Made by a program: the position numbers and the translations under genes. A DNA stretch of 64,000 nt, from NCBI GenBank assembly GCA_964631835.1, contig CAZWAD010000001.1, positions 248,001 to 312,000 on the forward strand. Reading direction: 5' to 3'. Of the stretch, positions 10,601 to 19,212 are shown piece after piece. The notes under the pieces were generated by a model, which ran no database searches, was not told the origin of the DNA, and saw nothing but the letters and a program-made list of their open reading frames with translations. This DNA is from Bog-950 sp964631835. GTDB taxonomy: Bacteria; Bacteroidota; Bacteroidia; Chitinophagales; LD1. How positions within the stretch are numbered: the first letter of the stretch is position 1; the number at the start of each line of letters is the position of its first letter.

Positions 10601-10746
10601 GTGCGCACAGAAATCACAGGCGGGTCAATGGAAGGATATTCGCGAACACCCAGAAAGTTAAACCCAATAGCGCCAAAGAGCACGATGACAATGCTCATGA
10701 CAATGGCAAGTACAGGACGCCTTAAACTTAAACCCGGTAAACTCAT
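7681..10746 (-). CDS. RND efflux pump inner-membrane transporter (AcrB/MexB-like, HAE1)
   Basis: A 1021-residue resistance-nodulation-division transporter that expels hydrophobic compounds using the proton gradient. It starts 'MSLPGLSLRRPVLAIVMSIVIV', the usual cytoplasmic tail plus TM1. Two large periplasmic loops follow TM1 and TM7. The proton-relay Asp pair is in 'GLVVDDGIVVTENIF', and the TM10 Lys region reads 'LVTKNGILIVEFAN', so the relay is complete. Length and motifs match the drug (HAE1) rather than the heavy-metal family. It is the middle gene of the adaptor-pump-TolC operon, 9 bp after the adaptor. The substrate cannot be predicted. Confidence 0.95.
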   Translation of the reverse strand: MSLPGLSLRRPVLAIVMSIVIVLFGAIGFNFLGVREYPSIDPPVISVRTNYTGANADVIESQVTEPLEKAINGVENIRTISSESNMGSSNITVEFNLGANLEAAANDVRDKVSQALRQLPQDIDAPPVVTKADANSDAIISMTVQSNTRNHLQVSDYASNVLLEKLQTIPGVSTVQIWGEKKYAMRIWVDPVKLSAYKLAFTDIQNALNKENVELPAGKIYGNNTELTVKTFGRLTTEQDFENLIVKSGDNQTVRLRDVADVVLGPENEETVLKEGGVPMIALAITPQPGSNYVEIANEFYKRYGQIKKEVPDDIKLDIALDQTVFIKRSIIEVGETLAIAFALVVLIIFLFFRDWLIAVRPLIDIPVSLIGAFFIMYLSGFTINVLTLLAIVLATGLVVDDGIVVTENIFKKLEKGIEKHRAAKEGSEEIFFAVIATSITLAVVFLPIIFLQGFVGSLFREFGIVIAGAVLISAFVSLTLTPVLNVLLTRKKNEHSTFYKQTEPFFQALDNGYRQSLETFMKRRWLAFPILAACIALIIFTGMNLQDELAPLEDRGAFRLRVLAPEGTSYDYMNRYMEKIVAFAMDSVPEAEIVLSVTAPGFTGSGAVNTGFVRLRLSPSDTRKRSQNDIAQYMARNAGRFNEGKYFPVQDQTISTGGAARFGLPVQFVIQNLNFEKIKEKLPKFLEEANMSPVFQGVDVNLKFNRPELQIEINRLKANELGVSVLDISTTLQLALSGRRLGYFIMNGKQYQVIGQVDRDNRDEPLDLKSYYVRSSKGALIQLDNLVNIEELSNPPQLYHYDRYKSATVSAGLAPGKTVGDGVAAMQEIAEKTLDSSFNTALSGASRDYAESSSNIWFAFALAIVLIILVLAAQFESFIDPFIIIMTVPLAITGALLSLWMFNETLNIFSKIGIIMLIGLVTKNGILIVEFANRKRLAGEEKIPAVIDAAALRLRPILMTSIATALGAVPIAFALSAGAQSRTSLGVVVIGGIMFSLLLTLYVIPAMYSFMSRTKKKNAG

Positions 10747-10755
10747 TTAAATCTT

Positions 10756-11820
10756 TTACTCAATTACTTTAACCACTTTGACTCCCGCATCGGGTTTTAC
10801 ATACATCAGCGCGGTAGCTATAATGGTATCGCCCGCGCTTATTCCGCGTGTTATTTGAATGTACGACTCATTTCTAATGCCAGTTTCTACTACAGTGAAT
10901 TTTGCAGTTCCGTTTTTTACTACAATTACCTTTTTGTTTCGGGCTTCGGGAATGACACACTGGGTGGGAATCATCAGTGCATCTTGAATAGTTTTTAAAC
11001 CCAAATCAACTTTTGCAAATGCCCCGGGAAACAATTTTGCCTTGGTGTTCTGAACCAAAGCACGGACTTTGACCGAGCGGGTTACTTCATCTATCTTCGG
11101 CTCTATGGCAAAAACTTTTCCGCTGAAAATTTCTTTAAACCCGTCTACTGAAAACTTAAGAGCATCTCCCTTGCTTAGACCGGTTACATATTTTTCAGGA
11201 ACGGTGAAGTCAATTTTCAGCGGGTCTATCTGCTGAAGGGTAGCTATGGTTGTTGCCGGAGAAACAAAAGCGCCATGACTCACGTTCTTTAACCCGATTA
11301 CACCGTTAAAAGGAGCGAGCAGTTCTGTTTTCGAAATTTGAGCAAGGGTGTATTCAATATCCGCTTTTATTCCGTTGAGCGTGGTTAATGCGTTGTCGTA
11401 TTCTTGTTGCCCGATTCCATTTACAGCAAGCAATTGCTTCAATCTCTGTTCAGTTCTTTCAGCGGTTTCGCGTTGTGCATTCAGCTTTTTGAGTTGCGCT
11501 TGTAGGTCGGCATCGAAAAATTTTACCAACAAAGTTCCTTTAACAACGGAAGCCCCTTCGTTCAAATTCAATGCAATTATTTTACCCGAAACTTCAGAAT
11601 GTAACTCCACTTCCTCGTTGGCAAGCAAAGTCCCGGACGCAATAATTGAGTTCTCTAAGCTTTGGGGCTTAACCACAAACCCGCTAACGGATACTTCTTT
11701 TGGCGGGCCACCCGCAGCACCTGGCGGGGGTCCATTTTTCGGATGAAGAACTTTATTGTAAATAATAATTCCGGCAATCAGCAAAACCACTCCGACAAAA
11801 AACCATGTTGCTTTTGACAT
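10756..11820 (-). CDS. Efflux RND periplasmic adaptor (membrane fusion protein)
   Basis: A 354-residue HlyD/AcrA-type adaptor linking the RND pump to the TolC channel. One N-terminal hydrophobic anchor (residues 4-22, 'ATWFFVGVVLLIAGIIIY') is followed by a Gly/Pro-rich linker, a first lipoyl half ('NEEVELHSEVSGKIIALNLNEG', about 68-89), an alpha-helical hairpin and a second lipoyl half ('ELLAPFNGVIGLKNVSHG'), then beta-barrel and membrane-proximal domains. It is the first gene of the operon. A possible promoter box CACCTTTG lies upstream on the minus strand (about 11837), one base off TAnnTTTG. Confidence 0.93.
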   Translation of the reverse strand: MSKATWFFVGVVLLIAGIIIYNKVLHPKNGPPPGAAGGPPKEVSVSGFVVKPQSLENSIIASGTLLANEEVELHSEVSGKIIALNLNEGASVVKGTLLVKFFDADLQAQLKKLNAQRETAERTEQRLKQLLAVNGIGQQEYDNALTTLNGIKADIEYTLAQISKTELLAPFNGVIGLKNVSHGAFVSPATTIATLQQIDPLKIDFTVPEKYVTGLSKGDALKFSVDGFKEIFSGKVFAIEPKIDEVTRSVKVRALVQNTKAKLFPGAFAKVDLGLKTIQDALMIPTQCVIPEARNKKVIVVKNGTAKFTVVETGIRNESYIQITRGISAGDTIIATALMYVKPDAGVKVVKVIE

Positions 11821-11919
11821 TTGGGAAGTTTAAAATGCAAAGGTGGAAAAAGCAAGTTAAGCTAATAATTGTAGATACAACTATTTTTGCCAAAAGTTGC
11901 TAAATCAACCTTTTGGTTC

Positions 11920-14331
11920 CTAAAAAGTGTATCGCAATTGCAATGTATAATTTCTTAGCGGTTCAGGTTTACCGGGTCTGAGCGAGTATAGCCGATTGGT
12001 GATATTTTTTACAATAAACCCAATCTTGAAATGCGAATCAATATTAACCCCCGCTCTCATATCCATGAAAAAATCTCCTTTCTGATGCTTTATCAGATAC
12101 TTGTCAACTGCTCGTACATCCTGAAAAATAAGAAGAGAAGCTGCACGGAATAACCCGGGAATTTTTTCAGGAGCACTTCCATAATTTATAGTGGCACCCA
12201 GATAAAATTTGGAATACGTTAACTCAATATCTGCCCGGAATAAATGGCGGATTCTGTAATAAAGCATTTTAGACGTATCCGGGTCGCTGAAGCCAACACG
12301 TTTAAAATTATAGGTAAACATATCTTTCAGAAAATCTTTTACCGGATAATTTGCATTGCCGGCACTGTCGCGTTCAATTTTGCCGGGCCATGTGTAAGTG
12401 TAACCACCGAGAATTTGAATTCCAACGGGTCCAATTTTTCCGTTACCTGCTAATCCGAGTTCATAACCGGCAATACGGGCGCTTTCCACATTCAATGCCT
12501 TTAAACCTAAAAGTTTCCCTGAGCCCGGGAATGGGAATTCCAGACTATCGGGGAAAATCTTTGTGCCGTTGCTGTACAAATTATCCCAGGTATTTATCTG
12601 AAACTCGATAAACTGTTTATACTCCTGCCAGAAAAATGCTGCATCAAAATATGCGCTCCAGTCACCGATTCTAAATCCTTGCTTAAATCCAAGCTCAAGA
12701 TTCCACCCGGTTTCTGATTTTAACGTGTCGTTCGGAACTATGCGTAGTCCGTTTACAAACTCATTGGCTATATATTTTTCAGCTACTGTGGGAATTCTGT
12801 ACCCCTGCCCCCAGGAGAACCGGAAAAATGTGGCTTTAGCTGCCTGAATATTTGCTCCTGCGCGGAAAATCGGAATACCGATCTGTTTACCGGTAGAGTT
12901 TTTAATAGGAAAACCGAAATTCATGTCGGTATCTACTGCTGATATCTCATACCGTAGTCCGCCCTGCAGCGAAAGAATTTTATAATTGAACTCAACCTGG
13001 CCATAAGCGGCAACAGCAAAATTTTTCCTTACTTCAGAATAAAGATTGCTTTTAGAAATACCTGCATTAAAAGGAATGCCGGCAGTAATTACCAGCATAT
13101 TTTTCCACCGGTACTGGTATTGGTTATCCGCAATAATCTGGTGGCTTTCGGCATTGGGTAAATCGCCACCGGGGCGAAAAATATTAATATACCGGAAATT
13201 AGAACTGATACGATGTCCTTTAGGGTTACTGAAACTTACAAAGGGGTCAAAGCTCGTTCGCCAGTAGGTATCGTTTGAACCTATGGCTGAAACAAACAGA
13301 GAATTGCTGTCAAGGTCTTTAGAAATAAAGAACCGGTCGCTTTTTTCATGCTGCATGCTGGTGCTGAAACCATAATTAAGTCCTTCGATTTTGGGGTGCA
13401 GATAGCGCAGTTTAAAAATTACCTGCTCTCGTGTTTCGCTGGATGTTTGCAAATAATTTTCGTTGCGTGTAATGTTACCTGATGCCACCAACTGAAACTG
13501 TTTTACCCTTCGCTGATGATTAAAACTGAAAACACCGAAATACGGTAGGGTATTCTCCCACCATTTGTTTACACCCTTGGGTGGCGTATTATAAATTCCC
13601 CAATTCATTTCCAAGGCGGTTTTGGGTTCGTAATCATTGGGCCATTCAGTAACCACATTAATCACACCGTTGAGGGCTGATGAACCATATACTACCGATG
13701 AAGCACCTTTGATTACTTCCACCTGTTTCACATTGCTGAGCGGAACCATTTTACTTTGACCCTCACCAAGGTCGGCACTCATCATAGAAAGCCCATCACT
13801 GAGCACTGCGGTGCGCGTGCCTACACCATAAGAATAAGAACTTCCACCGCGGATGGAAATTTGCCCGTCCTGCACGAGCACACCGGGTGTTTTGCTTGCC
13901 ACTTCTCCCAAGTCGTTACTGTTGGTGTTCTTGATTTGGTTTTTGGTGATCACTTCAGTAGATACAGTTTCTTTGGCGGCATTTTTACGGTAAGCGCTTA
14001 CGGTTACTACTTGACTTACTTGTATAGCTGAGGGCTTAAGCAAAATATTAAACGTTTTATTTTCTCCTGCAGCAAGCGTTATTTTCTCTTTTTGTGTTTT
14101 ATAGCCGATAAATGAAAAACTGATTTCATATTCTCCGGCAGGGAGCGAAAAAAAATAACGTCCGGCAGCATCAGTTATCTTACCCTTCCCCTTTTCGTAC
14201 CTAACCGTAGCTCCGGCCAGAGGCTCGTTGCTTTCGGCATCACGCACTGTGCCGGTTAGTAGGACATCTTGTGAAAATGAAAAGTGAAAAGTGAAAAGTG
14301 AAATAAAGAAACAGGCGTAAAATTTGTTCAT
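11920..14331 (-). CDS. TonB-dependent outer membrane receptor
   Basis: An 803-residue outer-membrane receptor. A signal peptide ('FYACFFISLFTFHFSFSQ') is followed by a CarboxypepD_reg-like domain (about 22-110, 'LTGTVRDAESNEPLAGATV' then 'GRYFFSLPAGEYEISFSFIGY'), a plug domain (about 120-225, with 'TPGVLVQDGQISIRGG' and 'VEVIKGASSVVYGSSALNGVINV') and a 22-strand barrel to the C-terminal 'RNYTLQLRYTF', ending in Phe as outer-membrane barrels do. Its substrate (siderophore, vitamin B12, metal or other) is not evident, and there is no SusD partner next to it, which argues against a polysaccharide-utilisation pair. It is upstream of the efflux operon on the same strand, separated by about 100 bp. 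Confidence 0.92.
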   Translation of the reverse strand: MNKFYACFFISLFTFHFSFSQDVLLTGTVRDAESNEPLAGATVRYEKGKGKITDAAGRYFFSLPAGEYEISFSFIGYKTQKEKITLAAGENKTFNILLKPSAIQVSQVVTVSAYRKNAAKETVSTEVITKNQIKNTNSNDLGEVASKTPGVLVQDGQISIRGGSSYSYGVGTRTAVLSDGLSMMSADLGEGQSKMVPLSNVKQVEVIKGASSVVYGSSALNGVINVVTEWPNDYEPKTALEMNWGIYNTPPKGVNKWWENTLPYFGVFSFNHQRRVKQFQLVASGNITRNENYLQTSSETREQVIFKLRYLHPKIEGLNYGFSTSMQHEKSDRFFISKDLDSNSLFVSAIGSNDTYWRTSFDPFVSFSNPKGHRISSNFRYINIFRPGGDLPNAESHQIIADNQYQYRWKNMLVITAGIPFNAGISKSNLYSEVRKNFAVAAYGQVEFNYKILSLQGGLRYEISAVDTDMNFGFPIKNSTGKQIGIPIFRAGANIQAAKATFFRFSWGQGYRIPTVAEKYIANEFVNGLRIVPNDTLKSETGWNLELGFKQGFRIGDWSAYFDAAFFWQEYKQFIEFQINTWDNLYSNGTKIFPDSLEFPFPGSGKLLGLKALNVESARIAGYELGLAGNGKIGPVGIQILGGYTYTWPGKIERDSAGNANYPVKDFLKDMFTYNFKRVGFSDPDTSKMLYYRIRHLFRADIELTYSKFYLGATINYGSAPEKIPGLFRAASLLIFQDVRAVDKYLIKHQKGDFFMDMRAGVNIDSHFKIGFIVKNITNRLYSLRPGKPEPLRNYTLQLRYTF

Positions 14332-14546
14332 GCAGTGATGGTGTTATAAGCCTGTGCGGAAAATAATAAAAGATGGGAATAGCCAATTTTTTTCAAAATT
14401 TCAGGGTAAGATTTTGTGTTTGTTTCAGCGCATTTAACCGTGGAGATTTGACGGGATTTAACGAGTCAAAAAGTTCAAAACATAAGGCGAGGGTATATAT
14501 AGGGTATGTGAGAGTTTGTCTTATCTCCCCTGCACTGCTATTTAAT

Positions 14547-14554
14547 TAAGTTTG
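14547..14554 (+). promoter_or_regulatory. Bacteroidota -7 promoter box of mutL (TAAGTTTG)
   Basis: An exact TAnnTTTG match ends four bases before the mutL ATG. With this box normally lying just upstream of the start site, the transcript would begin at or near the start codon. Confidence 0.6.
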
Positions 14555-14558
14555 CACA

Positions 14559-16406
14559 ATGGACATTATTCGCCTATTGCCTGACTCTATCGCTAACCAG
14601 ATTGCTGCCGGTGAGGTTATTCAGCGCCCCGCTTCGGCTGTCAAGGAAATGCTGGAAAATGGCATTGACGCTGGCGCAACACATATAAAATTGATAGTAA
14701 AACAGGCGGGCAAAAGTCTTGTTCAGGTTATTGATAATGGCTGCGGCATGAGCGAAATCGATGCGCGTATGTGCTTCGAGAAACATGCCACATCAAAAAT
14801 CCGAACGGCTGATGACTTGTTCAATATCCGCACCATGGGTTTCAGGGGCGAAGCACTGGCGTCTATTGCTGCTATTGCGCAAGTGGAAATGAAGACCCGC
14901 CAAACCGGTGAGCAACTTGGAACCGCGATTGAAATAGAGGGAATGAAGGTGTTGAAGCAAGAGCCTTGCCAAACCGAAGAGGGAACATCCGTGGCGGTGA
15001 AAAATCTTTTTTTTAATGTTCCGGCACGAAGAAATTTTTTAAAAAGCGATACGGTTGAGTTAAAAAATATTATTGAAGAATTTCAGCGCATAGCTCTCGC
15101 TAACCCAAGTATAGGCTTTCAGTTGTTTAATAACGATTACGAAACATTTCATCTCAAATCAGGAAATCTGAAGCAACGTATTGTTGCTCTTTTTGGCGAT
15201 AACTACGCGCAGAAAATTGTACCGGTAGAAGAAAAAAGTTATGCCTTGCATGTTTACGGTTTTGTAGGCAAACCGGAGTTTGCGAAGAAAACAAGGGGCG
15301 AGCAATTTATTTTTGTCAATAACCGGTTTGTTCGCTCGCCTTATCTGAACCATGCCGTTACGCTTGCTTACGAACAAATGCTGCCACAGGGAAATTTTCC
15401 GTTTTATGTTTTATTCCTTGACATTGAGCCTTCGAAAATAGACATCAATGTTCACCCGCAGAAATATGAAATCAAGTTCGATGATGAGAAATTGGTTTAT
15501 ACGTTTGTCAATTTAGGAGTGAAACATGCATTGGGGTCTTATAGTGTGTCACCAACACTGGACTTCAACCAGGAACACCACCTGAACACCACCGACACAT
15601 TTACCCAACAGCCCCGCACCTGGCTCGAAATTACCCAACAGGCTACCCAAACCCGCGAAGGGAAAAAGTTTGCACCACCCTCCAATTTTCAACCGATGAC
15701 ACAACGCGAAGAGAATAATGTGAGAAATTGGGAAAGCGCTTTTGAGTCGGAAATCCAAAATCCGAAGTCTGTGGCAAATTCAAATCTGGGTTTTTCATCG
15801 AACATCCAACACCGGATATCGGACAATGAAATTAGAGAGTCTATTCCCCCCCATCAAATACATAAACGGTTTATTGTTTCACAAATCAAAAGCGGATTTA
15901 TTCTCATTGACCAGCAAGCCGCGCACGAGCGGGTAATGTTTGAGCGCTACCTGAAACTTCTGGAGAAAAATAAATCGGAAAGCCAGCGGCAGTTATTTCC
16001 GCTAAGCTTGGATTTGAATGCTACCGATGCGCAAATTCTATTGCAAATACTTCCTGAAATAAACAACCTCGGCTTCGACATTCAGGATTTCGGCAAAAAC
16101 AGTTTTGTGATTCACGGATTTCCCACTGATATTTTACATGGCGATGAAAGGAAAATGGTTGAAGAGCTGATTGAACAGTTTAAAATGAATTTGCAGGTTA
16201 CTAAACTTTCCAAACGTGAAAACTTAGCCAAGTCGTTAGCGAACAGTTCAAGCATCAAAGCCGGAAAAACGCTAAGTGTTGAAGAAATGAAAACCCTGAT
16301 AGATGAATTGTTTGCCTGCGAAAATCCCTACAATGCACCCAACGGCAAGTTTACCTTCATCACCATTAACCACGATGAATTGGAGAAAAGATTTGCCAAT
16401 AAATAA
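14559..16406 (+). CDS. mutL: DNA mismatch repair protein MutL
   Basis: A 615-residue MutL that couples MutS mismatch recognition to strand removal. The N-terminal GHKL ATPase motifs are complete: 'VKEMLENGIDAGAT' (motif I), 'VIDNGCGM' (II) and 'TMGFRGEALASI' (III). The C-terminal dimerisation domain follows a variable linker (about 330-440). In that domain the motif that carries endonuclease activity in many MutL homologues, DQHA(X)2E(X)4E, reads DQQAAHERVMFE, with His replaced by Gln, and the later CPHGRP-type metal motif reads 'NPYNAPNGKF'. The start is fixed by the promoter box four bases upstream. It is probably monocistronic; a rhomboid gene with its own box follows 44 bases later. Confidence 0.95.
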   Translation: MDIIRLLPDSIANQIAAGEVIQRPASAVKEMLENGIDAGATHIKLIVKQAGKSLVQVIDNGCGMSEIDARMCFEKHATSKIRTADDLFNIRTMGFRGEALASIAAIAQVEMKTRQTGEQLGTAIEIEGMKVLKQEPCQTEEGTSVAVKNLFFNVPARRNFLKSDTVELKNIIEEFQRIALANPSIGFQLFNNDYETFHLKSGNLKQRIVALFGDNYAQKIVPVEEKSYALHVYGFVGKPEFAKKTRGEQFIFVNNRFVRSPYLNHAVTLAYEQMLPQGNFPFYVLFLDIEPSKIDINVHPQKYEIKFDDEKLVYTFVNLGVKHALGSYSVSPTLDFNQEHHLNTTDTFTQQPRTWLEITQQATQTREGKKFAPPSNFQPMTQREENNVRNWESAFESEIQNPKSVANSNLGFSSNIQHRISDNEIRESIPPHQIHKRFIVSQIKSGFILIDQQAAHERVMFERYLKLLEKNKSESQRQLFPLSLDLNATDAQILLQILPEINNLGFDIQDFGKNSFVIHGFPTDILHGDERKMVEELIEQFKMNLQVTKLSKRENLAKSLANSSSIKAGKTLSVEEMKTLIDELFACENPYNAPNGKFTFITINHDELEKRFANK

Positions 16407-16438
16407 TTCTCCCGACATATTCGTCTGAACTGTTCAAT

Positions 16439-16446
16439 TAAATTTG
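16439..16446 (+). promoter_or_regulatory. Bacteroidota -7 promoter box (TAAATTTG) of first rhomboid gene
   Basis: An exact TAnnTTTG match, with four bases (CCGC) between it and the ATG at 16451, the same spacing as at mutL. Confidence 0.6.
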
Positions 16447-16450
16447 CCGC

Positions 16451-17119
16451 ATGTTTGATATCAATACCCGAAGTATAACGTTTAACCTCATTGTAATAAA
16501 CGTACTTGTATTTTTTGCTACTAAGTTTATTGGTGATAAAATGTATGAGTGGCTCGCTCTTTTTTATCCGGCAAGCCCTTATTTCAAACCAGTGCAGATT
16601 TTTACGCACATGTTTATGCACGGAGGCACTGCCCATATTTTTTCCAACATGTTTGCTCTTTTTATGTTTGGCGCAGTGTTGGAACGGGTTTGGGGGCCTA
16701 ACCGGTTCCTGGTTTATTACCTTTCTACCGGACTTGGAGCTATGATTTTGCACACTGCTGTGCAGGGAATTATTATTTACAATCTTACTGGCCAGTTTTT
16801 CCCATCGTACGAGACGCTGCAAGCACACCCCGCAGTGCGTGTTATGTACGGTATCCCTACGGTAGGTGCATCAGGAGCTATTTTCGGAATCCTTGTTGGC
16901 TTCGGCATGTTATTCCCAAATACTGAAATCATGTTGCTGTTTTTCCCAATTCCTATAAAAGCTAAATATTTTGTAACACTGTACGTAATATGGGAATTAT
17001 ATCGCGGCATAGCGATGCAACAGGGCGATAATGTAGCACACTTTGCTCACTTAGGCGGAGCGTTGTTCGGATATCTGTTGGTTAAATACTGGAACCGGAA
17101 CAGAGGTTCGCTATACTGA
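16451..17119 (+). CDS. Rhomboid family intramembrane serine protease
   Basis: A 222-residue rhomboid of six predicted membrane helices. The signatures are the HMFMHGGTAHIFSNMFAL loop region, the catalytic serine in 'VGASGAIFGILVGFG' and the catalytic histidine in 'HFAHLGGALFGYLL'. The family cleaves membrane-anchored substrates inside the lipid bilayer; the substrate here is unknown. A second rhomboid gene follows 18 bases downstream, so the two are probably co-transcribed. Both catalytic residues are in place, so it is expected to be active. Confidence 0.93.
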   Translation: MFDINTRSITFNLIVINVLVFFATKFIGDKMYEWLALFYPASPYFKPVQIFTHMFMHGGTAHIFSNMFALFMFGAVLERVWGPNRFLVYYLSTGLGAMILHTAVQGIIIYNLTGQFFPSYETLQAHPAVRVMYGIPTVGASGAIFGILVGFGMLFPNTEIMLLFFPIPIKAKYFVTLYVIWELYRGIAMQQGDNVAHFAHLGGALFGYLLVKYWNRNRGSLY

Positions 17120-17137
17120 AAAGATTTTTTAAGTTTT

Positions 17138-18028
17138 ATGCTCACAGGTTCCATCATTAACGAAATCAAACACCAGTTCCACCACGGCAACATGGTGATG
17201 AGGTTGATTTTTGTAAATGCCGGAGTTTTTTTGTTTTTCGGAATCTTTTATCTCTTCAGCTTTCTTTTTCAGGATGTATCTTTTTATAAGCTCGTTCTTT
17301 CAAAATTCGAAGTGCCCGCTTCTGCGGATACGCTTTTAAAACAACCGTGGTCTGTTTTTACTTATATGTTTCTGCATGCGGGGCTTTTGCATGTACTTTT
17401 CAATATGTTGTGGTTTTACTGGTTCGGAGAAATCTTTGTATTGTATTTGGGCGACAAAAAAATTCTTCCGCTTTATCTGATTGGGGGAATTGCCGGTGCG
17501 GTAGTTTACGTTCTTGCTTTTAATCTCCTTCCTGTTTTTTACCCGGTTGTTGGCGCTTCACACATGCTGGGCGCGTCAGCTAGCATCTTTGCTATTGTTT
17601 TTGCCGCCACCGCCTTAAATCCCGATTATGAAATGCGCTTGTTGTTCCTCGGTGTGGTCAGGATAAAATACATTGCTGTTGTTGCTTTACTGCTCGACAT
17701 TATCAATATACCTTATGGTAATGCCGGTGGATATATTGCTCATGTTGGTGGTGCGCTTAGCGGTTACTTTTACATCAAAGCACTGCGTAGTGGTTTTGAC
17801 TTAGCAGCCCCTTTCAACAAACTTTTTGATTGGACGGCAACAATCTTCAAGTCCGGAGCCAAAGTGAAAATGACGTACAAAAACCCGAACCGGAAAAGTG
17901 CTCCGGGCGAAAAAAAAGCAGATGACCAAAAGCGTGTAGACGAAATACTCGATAAAATTTCGCGCTCGGGTTATGACGGGCTGACGAAAGAAGAGAAGGA
18001 CTTTCTTTTTCACTATTCGAAAAAATAA
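17138..18028 (+). CDS. Rhomboid family intramembrane protease with cytoplasmic tail
   Basis: A 296-residue second rhomboid, not a close copy of its neighbour. The core keeps 'YMFLHAGLLHVLFNMLWFYW', the serine motif 'MLGASASIFAIVFA' and the histidine in 'GYIAHVGGALSGYFY'. After the last helix there is a basic, hydrophilic tail of about 75 residues ending in a conserved-looking 'VDEILDKISRSGYDGLTKEEKDFLF' region (split here as VDEILDKISRSGYDG and LTKEEKDFLFHYSKK), a small helical module commonly found at the end of Bacteroidota rhomboids and probably cytoplasmic. It lies directly after the first rhomboid and before an EEP-fold phosphatase gene (42 bp). Confidence 0.9.
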   Translation: MLTGSIINEIKHQFHHGNMVMRLIFVNAGVFLFFGIFYLFSFLFQDVSFYKLVLSKFEVPASADTLLKQPWSVFTYMFLHAGLLHVLFNMLWFYWFGEIFVLYLGDKKILPLYLIGGIAGAVVYVLAFNLLPVFYPVVGASHMLGASASIFAIVFAATALNPDYEMRLLFLGVVRIKYIAVVALLLDIINIPYGNAGGYIAHVGGALSGYFYIKALRSGFDLAAPFNKLFDWTATIFKSGAKVKMTYKNPNRKSAPGEKKADDQKRVDEILDKISRSGYDGLTKEEKDFLFHYSKK

Positions 18029-18069
18029 ACGCCTATACCGTAAAGGGCGTATAAATACTGACCAGAAAA

Positions 18070-19185
18070 ATGCTTCGCGGGTTTGTCAAATTCCTGAATG
18101 TCCTTGCCCTTGTTGTTTTGCTTTTCGCCTGTCTTGCGGTTTACATCGAGCCGGCAAAATTCTGGCAGCTGTCGTTTATCGGCTTTGCTTTTCCGGTAGT
18201 GCTGATTGTAAATTTCTTTTTCCTCTTACTCTGGATTTGGAAGCGCGACCGGTTCGGCTTGTTGTCGCTTATTGGAATTGTTTTGACGTGGAAATTTATT
18301 CAGTCCACGTTTGCCCTAAATTTCAGCGAAGAGAATAAAGATGCCGGTATTAAACTGCTCACCTGGAACGTGAAAAATTTTGATTTGTATAACTGGTCTC
18401 ATAATGAGGAAACGAGAAGCAGTATAATGGAACTTATCAAGAAAGAAAATCCCGATGTGCTTTGCCTGCAGGAATTCTATTCAAACAATCAATTGTTTCA
18501 AAATGTGGAATTCCTCCGCGATTCACTGGGGTACAAATATTTTTATTTCCCTCCGAGTGTTGAACTAAATAAGCTTCCGAAAACAAAACTTCAGAGAACA
18601 TTATGGCTGAGCGGGGAATTAAATCAACAATGGGGCGTGGCTACATTTTCAAAATATCCCATTACCGATACCGGCAGAATAGATTTCAATAATTCATTTG
18701 CCAACGATTGTATTTATACCGATATTAAGTTTTCAGGAAAAACGGCACGTATCTATAATGTGCACTTTGAATCTATCCATTTGGGTTATGATGATTATGC
18801 CGCACTCGATTCGCTGGGAGAAAATCAAAAATGGAAATGGGGCTCCATCAAAAAAATTGCCCGCAAGATGAAACGCGCCTTTGCCAGGCGCGCCCAGCAG
18901 GCAAATGCTGTTGCCGAGCATATTGAACAGTACACCGGAACACAGATTTTATGCGGAGATTTTAATGACATACCGGTTTCATACACTTACCAAACCGCTA
19001 AAGGAAATTTGACCGATGCGTTCGAAGAAAAAGGCAAAGGATTCGGACCGACCTTTGCGAATAAGCTTTCCATTTTCAGAATTGATTATGCGCTGTTCGA
19101 TGAGTCAATAAAAATTAATTCGTACCGCACTGTTCGAAAAGAACTAAGCGACCATTATCCGGTAGTGGTTACTTTTACTCCGTAA
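18070..19185 (+). CDS. Endonuclease/exonuclease/phosphatase (EEP) family membrane protein
   Basis: A 371-residue protein with two or three N-terminal membrane segments (about residues 10-75) followed by an EEP (DNase I-like) domain. Visible EEP motifs are 'KLLTWNVKNFD' (metal site Asn), 'PDVLCLQEFYS' (catalytic Glu), 'NVHFES', 'LCGDFNDIP' (Asp/Asn) and the terminal 'LSDHYPVVV' (Asp-His pair). The set is complete, so it should be active as a phosphodiesterase or phosphatase. Known relatives act on nucleic acids, inositol phosphates or sphingomyelin; the true substrate is unknown. It shares the strand and close spacing with the rhomboids and cysS. Confidence 0.88.
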   Translation: MLRGFVKFLNVLALVVLLFACLAVYIEPAKFWQLSFIGFAFPVVLIVNFFFLLLWIWKRDRFGLLSLIGIVLTWKFIQSTFALNFSEENKDAGIKLLTWNVKNFDLYNWSHNEETRSSIMELIKKENPDVLCLQEFYSNNQLFQNVEFLRDSLGYKYFYFPPSVELNKLPKTKLQRTLWLSGELNQQWGVATFSKYPITDTGRIDFNNSFANDCIYTDIKFSGKTARIYNVHFESIHLGYDDYAALDSLGENQKWKWGSIKKIARKMKRAFARRAQQANAVAEHIEQYTGTQILCGDFNDIPVSYTYQTAKGNLTDAFEEKGKGFGPTFANKLSIFRIDYALFDESIKINSYRTVRKELSDHYPVVVTFTP

Positions 19186-19212
19186 AAATCTTCAAGACGT
19201 TATATTCACACC

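Noticed and set aside
11920..14331. SusC-type polysaccharide receptor
   Set aside because: No SusD partner is next to it, and the length (803) is short for SusC; an ordinary TonB-dependent receptor is the safer call.
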